Source: Sporosarcina jeotgali (GTDB lineage: Bacteria > Bacillota > Bacilli > Bacillales_A > Planococcaceae). Taken from it: a stretch of DNA of 64,000 nucleotides. The notes beneath the pieces were generated by a model, which saw only the letters and a list, made by a program, of their open reading frames with translations, had not been told where the DNA came from and did no database searches. Location of the stretch: assembly GCF_033304595.1 (NCBI RefSeq), contig NZ_CP116341.1, forward strand, positions 2,268,501-2,332,500, read 5' to 3'. A program made the translations under genes and the position numbers. Of the stretch, positions 29,484 through 38,423 are shown piece after piece (the first letter of the stretch is position 1; each line of letters begins with the position of its first letter).

Positions 29484-29888
29484 TTAGGGATGGGGGGGTG
29501 GGGGTGATAGGGTTTTCACTGCAACTTGCTCGTTTCTCTGTGCAACCCGCTCGTTCCCACGCGCTACCCGATCATTCTTCAACGGAACCCGCTCGTTCCC
29601 TCGCGCAACCCGATCATTCCTCAACGCTACCCGCTCGTTCCCCCGCGCAACCCGATCATTCCTCAACGCTACCCGCTCGTTCCCCTTCGCAACCCGATCA
29701 TTCCTCTGTGCAACCCGCTCGTTCCCTCGCGCAACCCGATCATTCCTCTGTGCAACCCGCTCGTTCCCCTTCGCTACCCGATCATTTCTCTCCGCTACCC
29801 GCTCGTTCCCCTTCGCTACCCGATCATTCCCCCGCACAACCCGCTCGTTCCCCCGCGCACCCCCGATCATTCCCACTCCCAGAATCAC
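29484..29888 (-). CDS. Putative repeat protein of alternating NERVA/NDRVA heptads (doubtful gene)
   Basis: I do not recognise a function. A 134-codon minus-strand frame consists almost entirely of seven-residue units alternating GNERVAQ and RNDRVAK, encoded by the 21-bp tandem array. Because 21 is a multiple of three, all frames tend to stay open, so openness alone is weak evidence. In favour of this strand, several differences between units are silent in this frame: Val GTT/GTA, Ala GCG/GCA, Arg AGG/AGA. The product would be highly charged with no hydrophobic core. Starts are uncertain: GTG at 29888, GTG at 29876 or ATG at 29870, with GGGGGAAGG nearby. It lies between two terminators in a convergent gap. 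Confidence 0.3.
   Translation of the reverse strand: MILGVGMIGGARGNERVVRGNDRVAKGNERVAERNDRVAKGNERVAQRNDRVARGNERVAQRNDRVAKGNERVALRNDRVARGNERVALRNDRVARGNERVPLKNDRVARGNERVAQRNEQVAVKTLSPPPPHP
29521..29878. repeat. 21-bp tandem repeat array, 17 units, alternating in a 42-bp higher order
   Basis: Seventeen consecutive units, sixteen of them exactly 21 bp (for example 29584-29604 and 29710-29730), carry either ACCCGCTCGTTCC or ACCCGATCATTCC. From unit 2 on the two types strictly alternate, giving a 42-bp higher-order period. The last unit has one extra C. It fills most of the 660-base gap between the convergent genes prsA and yhaM. Units differ by a few substitutions and no indels, which suggests expansion by slippage or unequal crossover. 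The flank 29359-29520 holds GC-rich and G-run sequence with no gene that I can support. Confidence 0.95.
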
Positions 29889-29928
29889 CTTCCCCCAATT
29901 CCATTAATCCCCCTCTCTCCACTCAAAA

Positions 29929-29952
29929 CAAAAAGAGCTTCCGCGGAAGCTC
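29929..29952 (-). terminator. Terminator of yhaM operon
   Basis: GAGCTTC-CGCG-GAAGCTC hairpin followed by TTTTTGTTTTG on the minus strand. Confidence 0.8.
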
Positions 29953-29965
29953 CTCCTCAACTCTT

Positions 29966-30904
29966 TTATTCAAATGTTGGCTTATAGAATGAACGATTCT
30001 CCAATGGGAAAATGCGTTCAGAGAACTCACCGGGTTCAGTTTTGCTCATCGCCCGGTTCAGCATGTTCATTTTAGCATCGATGTTGTCGATGTAATGGAG
30101 CATCTCGGCTTCAGGCAGCATCGGACGTTTCGGGCTGCCCCACTCTTCTTTTCCGTGGTGGGAAAGAACCATGTGCTGAAGGAGCATCACTTCTTCACCT
30201 GAAATATCAAGTTCATCCGCAGCTTTCGAGATTTCCGTCACCATGATACTAATGTGTCCCAGTAAATTCCCTTCTACGGTGTAGTGCGCCGCCACCGGTC
30301 CTGATAACTCAATGACTTTCCCGATGTCATGCAAAATCACACCAGAATACAATAAATCTTTGTTCAAAGTTGGATACAGATCCGACACTGCTTTCGAAAG
30401 TTTCAGCATCGATACGACATGATCAAGCAAACCTGATACATAGTCATGATGATTCCGTGTGGCAGCTGGGTACATCGTGAAAGCTTCCTGGTGCTTCTTA
30501 ATCAAATGACGGGTTATCCGTTGAATCTGAGGATTCTTCATCTCGAAGAAGAATTGCATTAACTCCTCCATCAGTTCCTCTTTGCTTTTTTCAGCGGATG
30601 GCACCAGATCCGACATCGTAATTCCTTCATCTGCTTTTGCAGGGCGAATGCTCTTAATGCGCAGCTGGTTTTTCCCGCGGTACTCGTGCACTTCCCCGCC
30701 AACGCGAACAATAGCAGCTGCCGGATACAACCGCTCCTGCTCTTCTCCAGTATCCCAGAGCTTTGCTTCCAAATCTCCGCTTTTATCTTGCAGTACAAGT
30801 GACATGAAGGGGCTTCCTTGCTGTGTGACCCCTTTTGTGGATTGTTTGATGAAGAGGAATAAGTCTACCGGTTCCCCTACTTTATGATCTAATAGTTTTT
30901 TCAT
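29966..30904 (-). CDS. yhaM: 3'-5' exoribonuclease YhaM
   Basis: A 312-residue nuclease with an N-terminal OB-fold domain (about 10-100; [19 protein letters not shown]) and a C-terminal HD domain (about 150-290) with metal ligands in [22 protein letters not shown] and [17 protein letters not shown], ending [10 protein letters not shown]. From memory it aligns along its full length with B. subtilis YhaM, a 3'-5' exonuclease acting on RNA and single-stranded DNA. It overlaps yhaN by four bases (ATGA) and is the last gene of the yhaO-yhaN-yhaM unit. Confidence 0.95.
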   Translation of the reverse strand: MKKLLDHKVGEPVDLFLFIKQSTKGVTQQGSPFMSLVLQDKSGDLEAKLWDTGEEQERLYPAAAIVRVGGEVHEYRGKNQLRIKSIRPAKADEGITMSDLVPSAEKSKEELMEELMQFFFEMKNPQIQRITRHLIKKHQEAFTMYPAATRNHHDYVSGLLDHVVSMLKLSKAVSDLYPTLNKDLLYSGVILHDIGKVIELSGPVAAHYTVEGNLLGHISIMVTEISKAADELDISGEEVMLLQHMVLSHHGKEEWGSPKRPMLPEAEMLHYIDNIDAKMNMLNRAMSKTEPGEFSERIFPLENRSFYKPTFE

Positions 30905-33801
30905 AATGCAACTCCTTCTGGTGAGTTTCCAATTTCGGAAACATGGATAATTTTAGCTTCTGGCCAATGTGGCGCCAGCGTCTCATGACAAGTAAATACG
31001 ATGAATTGATGGTCAGCGGACAATTCCGATATGAGTTCAGTCATACGGGTGAGCCGTTTCGCATCGAAATGGACAAACGGATCATCCATTATAACAGGAA
31101 AGGGTGCTTGACCCGCTAATTCACTTGCCAGTGAGAACCGAAGCGCTAAATACGCTTGTTCTTTCGTCGCTTGACTTAACTCCGCAATCTCAAACGACTG
31201 TCCATCTTTACGCAATGCTTGGAATCGTCCGGCTGGATCAATGTCCAATTGATCATACCGTCCTGCAGTCAGTTGATGGAACAGCTTGTTTGCACGCGTT
31301 AAGACAGCAGGTAACTTTTTGTCTTTCAAGTCCCCCATCGTTTGACGAATCGCCTCTGCTGCTGCTTGCCGGCTCGACCACGATCGTGCCAGTGCATTAA
31401 ATTCCGCTTTTTTGTTCTCATAAAGCTGCTGTGTATACAGATGCGCATCATCAGAAAGTAATGCTTCTGTTTTATGCAGTAAACTAGCACGCTCATCTGT
31501 CAGCTCTGAAATCGTAAGCTCTGCAGCTGCCAGCCGTTCTTCAGAGATGGCAAGCTGCTGCTGGATCCATGCTTCATCATCTCCGAATTCATCCGCATGA
31601 TGGAGCGTCTTCAACTGGTCATTTAATCCGTCTAAACTCAGTTTCATAGTCTGGACTTGCTGCCAGCGGTCAAATGCGTTATAGAACGATTGTTTATCAG
31701 CTGCTCCTGCCTGTTCAAATAAATGCTGCTCTTGTTCTCGATACGCTTGTAATTCCAGTTTTTTCTCTTCCAGTGTTCTTGAAAGTTCTTTAACTTTGCG
31801 TCCGTATGTTTCAGCTGTGAGCGATGCGTCGCGCAGCTGCCGTGCTTCTTGCCTGATTAAAGTATACAGGTCTGCTTCAGGAACTTCACGCCCTAGCACT
31901 GTGCGTGCAGACTCGAGATGCTTCTCGATTTTCGTATTAGTCTCCTGCTGATCGTTTAAACGCTGTGACAAGGACCGATCTGTTTCTTGCAGCTGCCTTA
32001 CCAATCGGAACAGTTCCGGAATCGCTTCAATTCCTGCCGAGTCTGTTAAACCGCATTCGTGAAGCTCTGTTGCAAGCCGACTGCGTGCGTGAATACTTTC
32101 CTCACTCAGACGGGTGACGTCGTTGCGAAGGGCTTCTATGTCCATTGCATGTCCTTCTGCAATTACATTTAATTGTTCTGCTTTTCGGATGAAATCATCC
32201 GTCCTCTTGCACAATTCTTCAAACGCCTCTTCTTTTCCTTCATACGCTTTTACCAGGGCCATCATTTCTCTCATGCGTTCATCCGATTGAGCAGGAGTTC
32301 GCTGATTTTGCATCAGTCCGTAACCGCTCACTGCCGCCACGATAACGCCTAGAAAAGCAAGCAGCCATTGCTGCTCGAGGATTCCATAGCCTGCTACTAA
32401 AATACCCGCTGCAAGCAAGATCCATATGACAGTTTTAGAAGATGTTTGCTGTTCTTTCCTAGCAAATGACACATACGCTTTTGCTTCAGAAAGACGCGTG
32501 CGCACAGCTGGCCACTTTGAAGCTTGAGCTTGTTCATCAGGAGTGGGCGCTTCAGCATGCAGCCTCTCCAGCTGCTGTGAGGTTCTCCGTTCCATTTCTT
32601 CGGTCCGCTGCAATTCCAGCTGACTGGACTGGACGGCACGTTCTGTTTGCTGAACTTGTTCTGCTAATTCTTGCAGGCGCTGCTCTTGAGTGAATGAACT
32701 GTCCAATTGTAAAAGAACTTCACCTGGAGAAGGTTCCGCAGCACCGAGGAGACCCAGCAGCCGCTGCCGTTCAGTCGTTAACCGCGCAATATCTGACTTC
32801 GCACTTACACGTTCCTGCTGAAGAACCTGCCAATCCGATTCCTTTGCAAGCAATGCTTCAACCGCAACTTCCCGATCTTTTTGTCCGTCACTTTCCAGCT
32901 GGTCTTTCACATTCTGCAATTGAAATGAAGCCCGTGCGTAAATTGCTTCCGCTTCATGTTTTTTACTTTCCAACATTTCCTGGTCACGTATCCCGTTTGG
33001 AGGGAACTCATTCTGACCGAGTTCCTCAATCTCTGAAAGCAGCCGATTTCTGTTAGCAATGATCGGAAGCCGCAAGAGAGCAGTTTCAAGTTTTTTAGAC
33101 GCCGCTTGGCAATTTTGCAGATTGTTACGCTCGATTAACAGCTGCTGGTCCACTTCTTCCAATCGGTGCACAGCGGGTTCGTATTCATCTACTTTCGCTC
33201 GCTGCAGTTTCAGTTTCTCTTCGAGTTCACGGAGTTCTTTCAACAGCACATTCATTTGAGGATTTTTCCCCGACTTTTTAAAGAGTTCTGCTTTCTCTTT
33301 TTCCAGCCGTTTTTCTAATTGAAGCAGCGTATCCATTCCAGTTGTACCGGAGGATAATAGCGTTCGGCTAAGCTCATCCGAGTCCATCTGCTCCATTCCT
33401 TGCAGCTGAAACAATGAAAACGAGAAGACAGACTCAAATGCTGTGCGGTCATACTGGCGCAGGAGCTCATTGAGTTCAGATTGACCGCCTGTCTTCCCGT
33501 CCTCGAACCGTATCGTAACGTCTCCCGCTGACTTCCCTCGAATCCGCTCAACTTCCACCCGACCATACTTTTCATCGATCAGCGTAATTTTACCGCCATA
33601 CCTCGATCCGGTCTTCGGTTCATATCGCAAAAGCGCGCTGTTCTTAGCAGGAAATCCAAATAATACTTGCAAGATGAACTGATGAATCGTTGTTTTACCG
33701 GCTTCATTCTCCCCGTAAAAGACCGTGACTCCTTCTCCAAGCTCAATCGTCACATTGCTGTGGCGGCCAAATCCATAGATTGTTAACCGCTCAATCTTCA
33801 T
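30901..33801 (-). CDS. yhaN: YhaN: SbcC/Rad50-like ATPase with mid-protein membrane hairpin
   Basis: 966 residues. The N-terminal P-loop [13 protein letters not shown] (about 31-43) and the C-terminal ABC half ([20 protein letters not shown] signature-like; [12 protein letters not shown]alker B) are joined by long coiled coils. Around residues 455-495, where Rad50 would have a zinc hook, two hydrophobic helices occur ([19 protein letters not shown] and [18 protein letters not shown]) and no CXXC hook is seen. This suggests a membrane-tethered SMC-like ATPase. It is the partner of YhaO (SbcD-like nuclease), starting 16 bases after it. The function is poorly characterised; a DNA-processing role is inferred from the pairing. 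Confidence 0.88.
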   Translation of the reverse strand: MKIERLTIYGFGRHSNVTIELGEGVTVFYGENEAGKTTIHQFILQVLFGFPAKNSALLRYEPKTGSRYGGKITLIDEKYGRVEVERIRGKSAGDVTIRFEDGKTGGQSELNELLRQYDRTAFESVFSFSLFQLQGMEQMDSDELSRTLLSSGTTGMDTLLQLEKRLEKEKAELFKKSGKNPQMNVLLKELRELEEKLKLQRAKVDEYEPAVHRLEEVDQQLLIERNNLQNCQAASKKLETALLRLPIIANRNRLLSEIEELGQNEFPPNGIRDQEMLESKKHEAEAIYARASFQLQNVKDQLESDGQKDREVAVEALLAKESDWQVLQQERVSAKSDIARLTTERQRLLGLLGAAEPSPGEVLLQLDSSFTQEQRLQELAEQVQQTERAVQSSQLELQRTEEMERRTSQQLERLHAEAPTPDEQAQASKWPAVRTRLSEAKAYVSFARKEQQTSSKTVIWILLAAGILVAGYGILEQQWLLAFLGVIVAAVSGYGLMQNQRTPAQSDERMREMMALVKAYEGKEEAFEELCKRTDDFIRKAEQLNVIAEGHAMDIEALRNDVTRLSEESIHARSRLATELHECGLTDSAGIEAIPELFRLVRQLQETDRSLSQRLNDQQETNTKIEKHLESARTVLGREVPEADLYTLIRQEARQLRDASLTAETYGRKVKELSRTLEEKKLELQAYREQEQHLFEQAGAADKQSFYNAFDRWQQVQTMKLSLDGLNDQLKTLHHADEFGDDEAWIQQQLAISEERLAAAELTISELTDERASLLHKTEALLSDDAHLYTQQLYENKKAEFNALARSWSSRQAAAEAIRQTMGDLKDKKLPAVLTRANKLFHQLTAGRYDQLDIDPAGRFQALRKDGQSFEIAELSQATKEQAYLALRFSLASELAGQAPFPVIMDDPFVHFDAKRLTRMTELISELSADHQFIVFTCHETLAPHWPEAKIIHVSEIGNSPEGVAL

Positions 33802-33817
33802 AGCGCGTCACCTCTTT

Positions 33818-35023
33818 TCATGTCGAAAGCTCATTTGAGATGAGTTTCCCTGCTTCGTCGCTCAATTCTTTCTTCATTTCAGCAGTTAATGCCGACAAAT
33901 AAGGTCCGGAGCGGGCATGCTGATAAACATCTTGCAGCGCCTGCTTCCAATCCTCGTCATCCCAACTATCGATTTGTTCCTTCACGGATCGAACGAGTGG
34001 TGAATCAGGCAAAAGCGCACTCTTTTTGTTTTCCTCAAATTGGAGCCCAGAGAACCATATGCCTCGATCTGCTGATTCACGCAGCACTTCCAGCCATTCC
34101 TCATTTGATGAACCACTGAACAGATGAGATGCTTCGGGACTCATCTTTATATTGCGTACACTGAGAATACACGCACCCGTACGTTCCATGACTTCCGTTG
34201 CTGCATTCTGACAAGCGGTCAGCCACTCATTGGCATGACTCATTTCTGTACAATCTATCTCGATTTCATCAAACACAAGAACTGATGTCGGTACAAATTT
34301 CAATGATGCCTCATTGCCTTCAAGTTCCACTTCATAAAAACCTTTCACTCCGCGTTCATTGCGATGACGACCTTGTAAGTTACCCGGGTAAACTATGGGC
34401 GGCTCATTATGTAAGACCTGCCGTTTATGAATGTGTCCAAGCGCCCAATAGTGATAGCCCTTTTCAAGGAGTGCTTCTCTTGTAAAAGGTGCATAGACTG
34501 CATGCGATTCTTCTCCCGCGATGCTGCCATGAAGCATGCCGATGTCAACGATTCCTGAATCACGGGCGGAATTCGGATAGTGTCCAATCATCGCTTCTTT
34601 AATATGCCGCTCCTTATAGCTGAACCCATGAATTCTGACTCGCTGACCCCGTACAGTCAATTCTGCTGTTTCCACTTCCGGACCAAATACGGTCACGTTT
34701 CCTGGCAGTTGAAACCGTGTCCACTTTCCTCCCAGATGATCATGGTTCCCGTAGGACATGAAAACTGGTATGCCGGCCTGCTGCAGACGCTCAAGCCCCT
34801 TCACAAATCTCATTTGCGCGCGCAAACTTCGATCTTCTCCATCGTAGATATCCCCTGCAATGAGAACAAAATCCGGAACAGATTTCTCCGCATATTGGAT
34901 CAGGTTTTCATAGGCAGCGAATGTACTTTCCCGAAGTTCAGTCAATCGGGAAATCGGCATGTCTGTAATTCCTTTAAATGGACTATCTAAATGCAAATCC
35001 GCGGTATGCAGGAATCGAATCAT
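33818..35023 (-). CDS. yhaO: YhaO: SbcD/Mre11-like metallophosphoesterase
   Basis: 401 residues. The N-terminal calcineurin-like phosphoesterase domain (about 1-240) has metal ligands in FLHTADLHLDSPF, LIAGDIYDGEDRSL, SYGNHDHLGG and YWALGHIHKRQVL. The C-terminal ~160 residues form the capping and partner-binding region. It is predicted to be a DNA nuclease working with YhaN, by analogy to SbcCD. The frame opens at 35095, but AGGAGGTG before the ATG at 35023 fixes the start. It is the first gene of the operon. Confidence 0.9.
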   Translation of the reverse strand: MIRFLHTADLHLDSPFKGITDMPISRLTELRESTFAAYENLIQYAEKSVPDFVLIAGDIYDGEDRSLRAQMRFVKGLERLQQAGIPVFMSYGNHDHLGGKWTRFQLPGNVTVFGPEVETAELTVRGQRVRIHGFSYKERHIKEAMIGHYPNSARDSGIVDIGMLHGSIAGEESHAVYAPFTREALLEKGYHYWALGHIHKRQVLHNEPPIVYPGNLQGRHRNERGVKGFYEVELEGNEASLKFVPTSVLVFDEIEIDCTEMSHANEWLTACQNAATEVMERTGACILSVRNIKMSPEASHLFSGSSNEEWLEVLRESADRGIWFSGLQFEENKKSALLPDSPLVRSVKEQIDSWDDEDWKQALQDVYQHARSGPYLSALTAEMKKELSDEAGKLISNELST

Positions 35024-35124
35024 TGACAGCGGGCACCTCCTATAACGAATATTTGTTCTAATTTTACCATATTTCAAGTAGATACGCGACAGCAATCAAG
35101 AGATTCCCGCTTTCAAAACGGCAG

Positions 35125-35160
35125 CAAAAAGCAGAGGGACTGTGCTTTCCCCTCTGCTTG
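35125..35160 (-). terminator. Terminator after the ABC-2 permease
   Basis: AAGCAGAGGG/CCCTCTGCTT stem followed by TTTTGC on the minus strand. Confidence 0.8.
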
Positions 35161-35182
35161 AACACGCTTTAATCATACAGTC

Positions 35183-36439
35183 TTATTCTTTTCCTAACTG
35201 AATCGCTTTCTTAATATCCTTCAATGAACGGGATGGACCGTACATGAGAACACCGCCGCGATAAACGCGTGCTCCGAACCATCCGAGTACAAAAATAGTT
35301 ACCAGCATGATTGCGATCGCAAGAAGCGGCTCCCACATCGGTAAATCCAGCATCCCTACACGTAAAAACATGACGAGCGGTGTAAAGAACGGGAAGAAAG
35401 ATGCATACTTCAAGTACACGAGCTCTGGATTCCCGAGACCCGATGCAGCTAATATGAATGCTGCAACAATCATGAGCGTCATTGGCATAATCATTTGCTG
35501 GACATCCTCTGTACGGCTTACGAGAGAGCCGAGCAGTGCTGCCAGCGTTGCGTATAAGAAGTAGCCTAGCAAGAAAAATACGACTGCATAGACAAGTGTC
35601 ATCGGATTAATGTCTGTAAAGTTAAAGAAACTGCCGATCCCTTCAGTCGCTTCTGAAGCAGAAGTTTTGAAGGCGATAAAACCGACGATTCCATAAACCA
35701 GGATTTGGACAATCCCCAGTGTTCCAATACCAAGCACCTTTGCAAACATGTGCTTGACGGGTGACACACTGGAAATTAAAATTTCCATCACACGGGAGGA
35801 TTTCTCTGTTGCGACTTCTGTGGCAATCATTCCTGAGTAAAGGATAACTGCAAAGTAAATCACAAACATGAGCACGTACACTAAAATGCGGGCCTGATTC
35901 AATTCATCTTCGGATTTCGCCGAAGCGGAAATATTATTGTTTTCAAAGTTTACTTGTGTAAAAAGTGAATTGACTTGGTCGCCTGATAAGGATAGTTCAT
36001 CTGCTTTAATCCCCGCCTGAACGGTTTGCAATGCATTGCGCAGCGGTTCTGGAAGACTCATTTCAATGCTGCTGAGCGTTGTGTATTTCGCTTGGATTGT
36101 GTTGGTTTCGTCCAGAGAAAGTGTTAAAAACGACTCGATGTCTTCAGAACGGACTTGTTTCTCCAGGTCCTTCTCACTTTCTTTAGTGGGTTCTATCGTA
36201 ATATCGGACTCATTCGCTTGTAGAACTGCAGAAAGCGGATCATCTAGTTTCCCACTCGTGTCAATCACTTTCATAGCAGTCGGTTCGTCGCCGCCAATCC
36301 CGTCAATCGAATCTAGAATTCTTGGTAAGTTTGACAGTAAAAAGATTCCCGCAACCACTAGTGCCGTTGTTATGATGAATGATTTCGTTTTTGCTTTCGT
36401 CATAAATGCTTGTTTAAATATAATCCAGAATTCACGCAT
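35183..36439 (-). CDS. yhaP: ABC-2 type permease (NatB/YhaP-like)
   Basis: 418 residues with the NatB layout: an N-terminal helix (SFIITTALVVAGIFLLSNLP), a large extracytoplasmic region (about 45-190), then five or six helices (ILVYVLMFVIYFAVILYSGMIA; ILVYGIVGFIAF; LVYAVVFFLLGYFLYATLAALLGSL; MTLMIVAAFILAASGLG; LLAIAIMLVTIFVLGWFG). The TEVATEKSSRVMEILISS segment is the ABC-2 coupling motif. The substrate is unknown; Na+ or drug efflux is possible by analogy. It starts inside the yhaQ stop region (ATGCGTGA, eight-base overlap) after AAGGTGGGG. Confidence 0.9.
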   Translation of the reverse strand: MREFWIIFKQAFMTKAKTKSFIITTALVVAGIFLLSNLPRILDSIDGIGGDEPTAMKVIDTSGKLDDPLSAVLQANESDITIEPTKESEKDLEKQVRSEDIESFLTLSLDETNTIQAKYTTLSSIEMSLPEPLRNALQTVQAGIKADELSLSGDQVNSLFTQVNFENNNISASAKSEDELNQARILVYVLMFVIYFAVILYSGMIATEVATEKSSRVMEILISSVSPVKHMFAKVLGIGTLGIVQILVYGIVGFIAFKTSASEATEGIGSFFNFTDINPMTLVYAVVFFLLGYFLYATLAALLGSLVSRTEDVQQMIMPMTLMIVAAFILAASGLGNPELVYLKYASFFPFFTPLVMFLRVGMLDLPMWEPLLAIAIMLVTIFVLGWFGARVYRGGVLMYGPSRSLKDIKKAIQLGKE

Positions 36440-37331
36440 GTTCTTTCCCCACCTTTGCAATGAAGATATCTTGAAGCGTCGGTTCTTCAATTTCAAATTG
36501 CCGGACAGGTCCTGATTTTAGCGCTTCCGTCAAAAGCAGTTCCGCTGTTTCATCAGAATCCACCTGATACACTGCCCCTTCAACCGTTGGTGTTACAGAA
36601 GTCACACCTGGAAGTCCAGCAAGTGTACCCAATTCATAATCCGAACGGATGCGGACATTCTGTTTGCCGAATGAACGTTTCACTTCTTTCAGTGTCCCGC
36701 TGACAACCTGCTTCCCATGGTCAATAATACTGAACTGCTCACATAATTCTTCTACGTGATCCATGCGGTGACTGGAAAAGACAATCGTCGCCCCGTTATT
36801 CCGGATATCCAGAATCGCTTTTTTCAGCATCTCCACGTTCACTGGATCCAGTCCTGAGAATGGTTCGTCTAAAATAATTAGTTTCGGCTTATGCAAGAGG
36901 GCAGCGATCACTTGGATCTTCTGCTGATTCCCTTTTGACAGTTCCTCCACTTTTTTGTTCAAATACTGCGGTACGTCAAAACGATCGAGCCATCCGCCGA
37001 TTTCCCGCTTTGCATCTGATCGTTTCATGCCTCTCAGTTCTGCTAAAAACAGGAGCTGTTCTTCGACTTTCATTTTCGGATAAAGTCCGCGCTCCTCAGG
37101 TAAATATCCGATATGAGGACTCGTCGCATATGAAATCGGTTTGCCATTCCAAGTGATACGCCCTTCGTTCGGCGTCAGCAGTCCTAGGATCATACGGAAT
37201 GTCGTTGTTTTACCTGCACCGTTTGCCCCCAAAAAACCATACATCGTTCCTTCTTCAACAGTTAACGATAGATCATTCACAGCTGTGAAGTCTCCGAATC
37301 GTTTCGTCACGTGTTCAATTTGTAATGACAT
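36432..37331 (-). CDS. yhaQ: ABC transporter ATPase (NatA/YhaQ-like)
   Basis: A 299-residue ATPase with Walker A GANGAGKTT (about 35-43), Q-loop PEERGLYPKM, signature ELSKGNQQKI, Walker B LIILDEPFSGLDP and switch His in SSHRMDH. The C-terminal DUF4162-type domain (about 215-299) is typical of NatA-like ATPases. It is translationally coupled to the permease. Its promoter lies at 37356-37383, so it is separately transcribed from the downstream yhaO group. Confidence 0.92.
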   Translation of the reverse strand: MSLQIEHVTKRFGDFTAVNDLSLTVEEGTMYGFLGANGAGKTTTFRMILGLLTPNEGRITWNGKPISYATSPHIGYLPEERGLYPKMKVEEQLLFLAELRGMKRSDAKREIGGWLDRFDVPQYLNKKVEELSKGNQQKIQVIAALLHKPKLIILDEPFSGLDPVNVEMLKKAILDIRNNGATIVFSSHRMDHVEELCEQFSIIDHGKQVVSGTLKEVKRSFGKQNVRIRSDYELGTLAGLPGVTSVTPTVEGAVYQVDSDETAELLLTEALKSGPVRQFEIEEPTLQDIFIAKVGKEHA

Positions 37332-37355
37332 GATTGTACTCCTCCCTATTTCCCT

Positions 37356-37383
37356 ATTCTAGTTATTACGAGTCACGAATCAA
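37356..37383 (-). promoter_or_regulatory. Sigma-A promoter of yhaQ-yhaP
   Basis: TTGATT, 16-base spacer, TAGAAT on the minus strand, 25 bases before the yhaQ start. Confidence 0.6.
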
Positions 37384-37430
37384 TCCGTTTCACTTTTTTC
37401 ACAATTTCATAGACGATCACTCTGTTTACC

Positions 37431-37730
37431 TTATAACTTTTTGTTATAAATAAGAACAGCTGCAAAATACACAATTAGTCCAACAGCATATAAACACGCT
37501 AATAGTATTGTTGCCAGAGTCCATCCTTCCAGCAATAAAGCTGCAAGTGTAAAAAGGTATGACAATCCAAGGAAAGTAATCCAAGAGACTGTTCTAGCCT
37601 TGATATGGACTTGCTCATATCGTTCATCAAATAATCGATTTTTCCTGCCTCTGCGCCAAAAAATCAATGCGAGAATTGACACTACTCCAAATCCTACAAC
37701 AAATCCTGCGGCAGTTGATAACCAATCCAC
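37431..37730 (-). CDS. Small membrane protein encoded with an XRE regulator
   Basis: 99 residues with three hydrophobic helices (LSTAAGFVVGFGVVSILALIFW, WITFLGLSYLFTLAALLL, TILLACLYAVGLIVYFAAVLIY) and a positively charged loop RRGRKNRLFDERYEQVH after the first, as in DUF2178/DUF3796-like proteins that accompany short XRE regulators. Function unknown. The start is a GTG at 37730 with GAGAGGGGGG six bases ahead, 15 bases after the regulator's stop, so the two form an operon. Confidence 0.8.
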   Translation of the reverse strand: MDWLSTAAGFVVGFGVVSILALIFWRRGRKNRLFDERYEQVHIKARTVSWITFLGLSYLFTLAALLLEGWTLATILLACLYAVGLIVYFAAVLIYNKKL

Positions 37731-37745
37731 CCAGATCCCCCCTCT

Positions 37746-37952
37746 CTATTTTCCATCTGTTTCATCAGGTTCAAAAATGTCTTCTATTGGACGATCAAAC
37801 AATTTTGAAATTTTAAACGCCAGGATCAGCGATGGATTGTACCTTCCTTTTTCCAGAGAAATTATCGTCTGACGAGATACTTCCAAGCTTTCAGAGAGCT
37901 CATCTTGGGTGAGACCCATCTCCATACGGATCTCCCGTATCAAGTTTTTCAC
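37746..37952 (-). CDS. Short XRE-family transcriptional regulator
   Basis: A 68-residue protein that is almost only a Cro/CI helix-turn-helix: MKNLIREIRMEMGLTQ, then DELSESLEVSRQTIISLEKG and PSLILAFKISKLFDRPIEDI. It is of the YgzD/YozG type. The start is a GTG at 37952, decided by GGAGGCGAG; the longer frame to 38000 is rejected. It probably controls itself and the membrane gene behind it: two abutting 16-bp palindromes (38007-38038) overlap the -10 box of a promoter with a perfect TTGACA -35. What it senses is unknown. Confidence 0.9.
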   Translation of the reverse strand: MKNLIREIRMEMGLTQDELSESLEVSRQTIISLEKGRYNPSLILAFKISKLFDRPIEDIFEPDETDGK

Positions 37953-38006
37953 TCTGCAACTCGCCTCCATTTCCGTAAAACTAATTTTAGATAGAACCAC
38001 GTTTGA

Positions 38007-38038
38007 GTAAAGGTGACTTTACGTAAAGCGTACTTTAC
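38007..38038. promoter_or_regulatory. Duplicated 16-bp palindromic operator
   Basis: GTAAAGGTGACTTTAC (38007-38022) is followed immediately by GTAAAGCGTACTTTAC (38023-38038). Each is GTAAAG-N4-CTTTAC, and together they make an almost perfect 32-bp two-fold symmetric block. It sits between -35/-10 and the start of the XRE gene, and close to a plus-strand promoter (38062-38089). Confidence 0.75.
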
Positions 38039-38055
38039 TATTTATCCAATGTCAA
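38027..38055 (-). promoter_or_regulatory. Promoter of the XRE-membrane protein operon
   Basis: TTGACA (38055-38050), 17-base spacer, TACGCT (38032-38027) on the minus strand. The -10 box lies inside the second palindrome, as expected for repression. Confidence 0.6.
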
Positions 38056-38061
38056 GCAAGG

Positions 38062-38089
38062 TTGACATTTCATCCACAAAAAATACAAT
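38062..38089 (+). promoter_or_regulatory. Promoter directed to yhzD-mgsA
   Basis: TTGACA (38062-38067), 16-base spacer, TACAAT (38084-38089). Another possible -10, TATACT with TTCATT at 16 bases, lies nearer the gene at about 38128-38155. Confidence 0.55.
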
Positions 38090-38181
38090 GACAACAGATG
38101 ACTTATTATGGAACAATGAATCACTGTTCATTTACATTGTGAAACGTGTATACTATAGAAAAAGGATAGGAGTGGATAATT

Positions 38182-38367
38182 GTGAGGACATATAAATTAA
38201 CGGCATATGAAAAGACTGGAAAAATGATTGCAGATGAGACATTTACTGCTGAAACAGACGAGGCAGCGAAAGTAATCGGGCAATCGTTATTGGAAAAGCA
38301 AAGCTTGGCCGACCAGACACATCGCCTCGCTTCACCAGCTGGGAAACTGCTATTATTTCATGTTTAA
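38182..38367 (+). CDS. YhzD-like small protein
   Basis: A 61-residue protein MRTYKLTAYEKTGKMIADET...HRLASPAGKLLLFHV resembling the short B. subtilis YhzD family (from memory; function unknown). There is no membrane segment or known motif; the ...LLLFHV end is characteristic. The start is a GTG at 38182 with AGGAGTGG upstream. It lies 56 bases ahead of mgsA on the same strand without a terminator between, so it is likely cotranscribed. Confidence 0.75.
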   Translation: MRTYKLTAYEKTGKMIADETFTAETDEAAKVIGQSLLEKQSLADQTHRLASPAGKLLLFHV

Positions 38368-38423
38368 AGCGTTTTTCCGTCCAGTGTGCTATTCTGTAAT
38401 CAATCAGATAGGAGGCGCATACG

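Noticed and set aside
29521..29878. Repeat array as a CRISPR
   Set aside because: Units are contiguous 21-mers with no unique spacers, and no cas genes are present.
29498..29992. Plus-strand open frames of 153 and 164 codons over the repeat array
   Set aside because: They follow from the 21-bp period leaving all frames open; no convincing ribosome-binding site, Pro/Ser-rich low-complexity product, and they run through the yhaM terminator and into antisense of yhaM.
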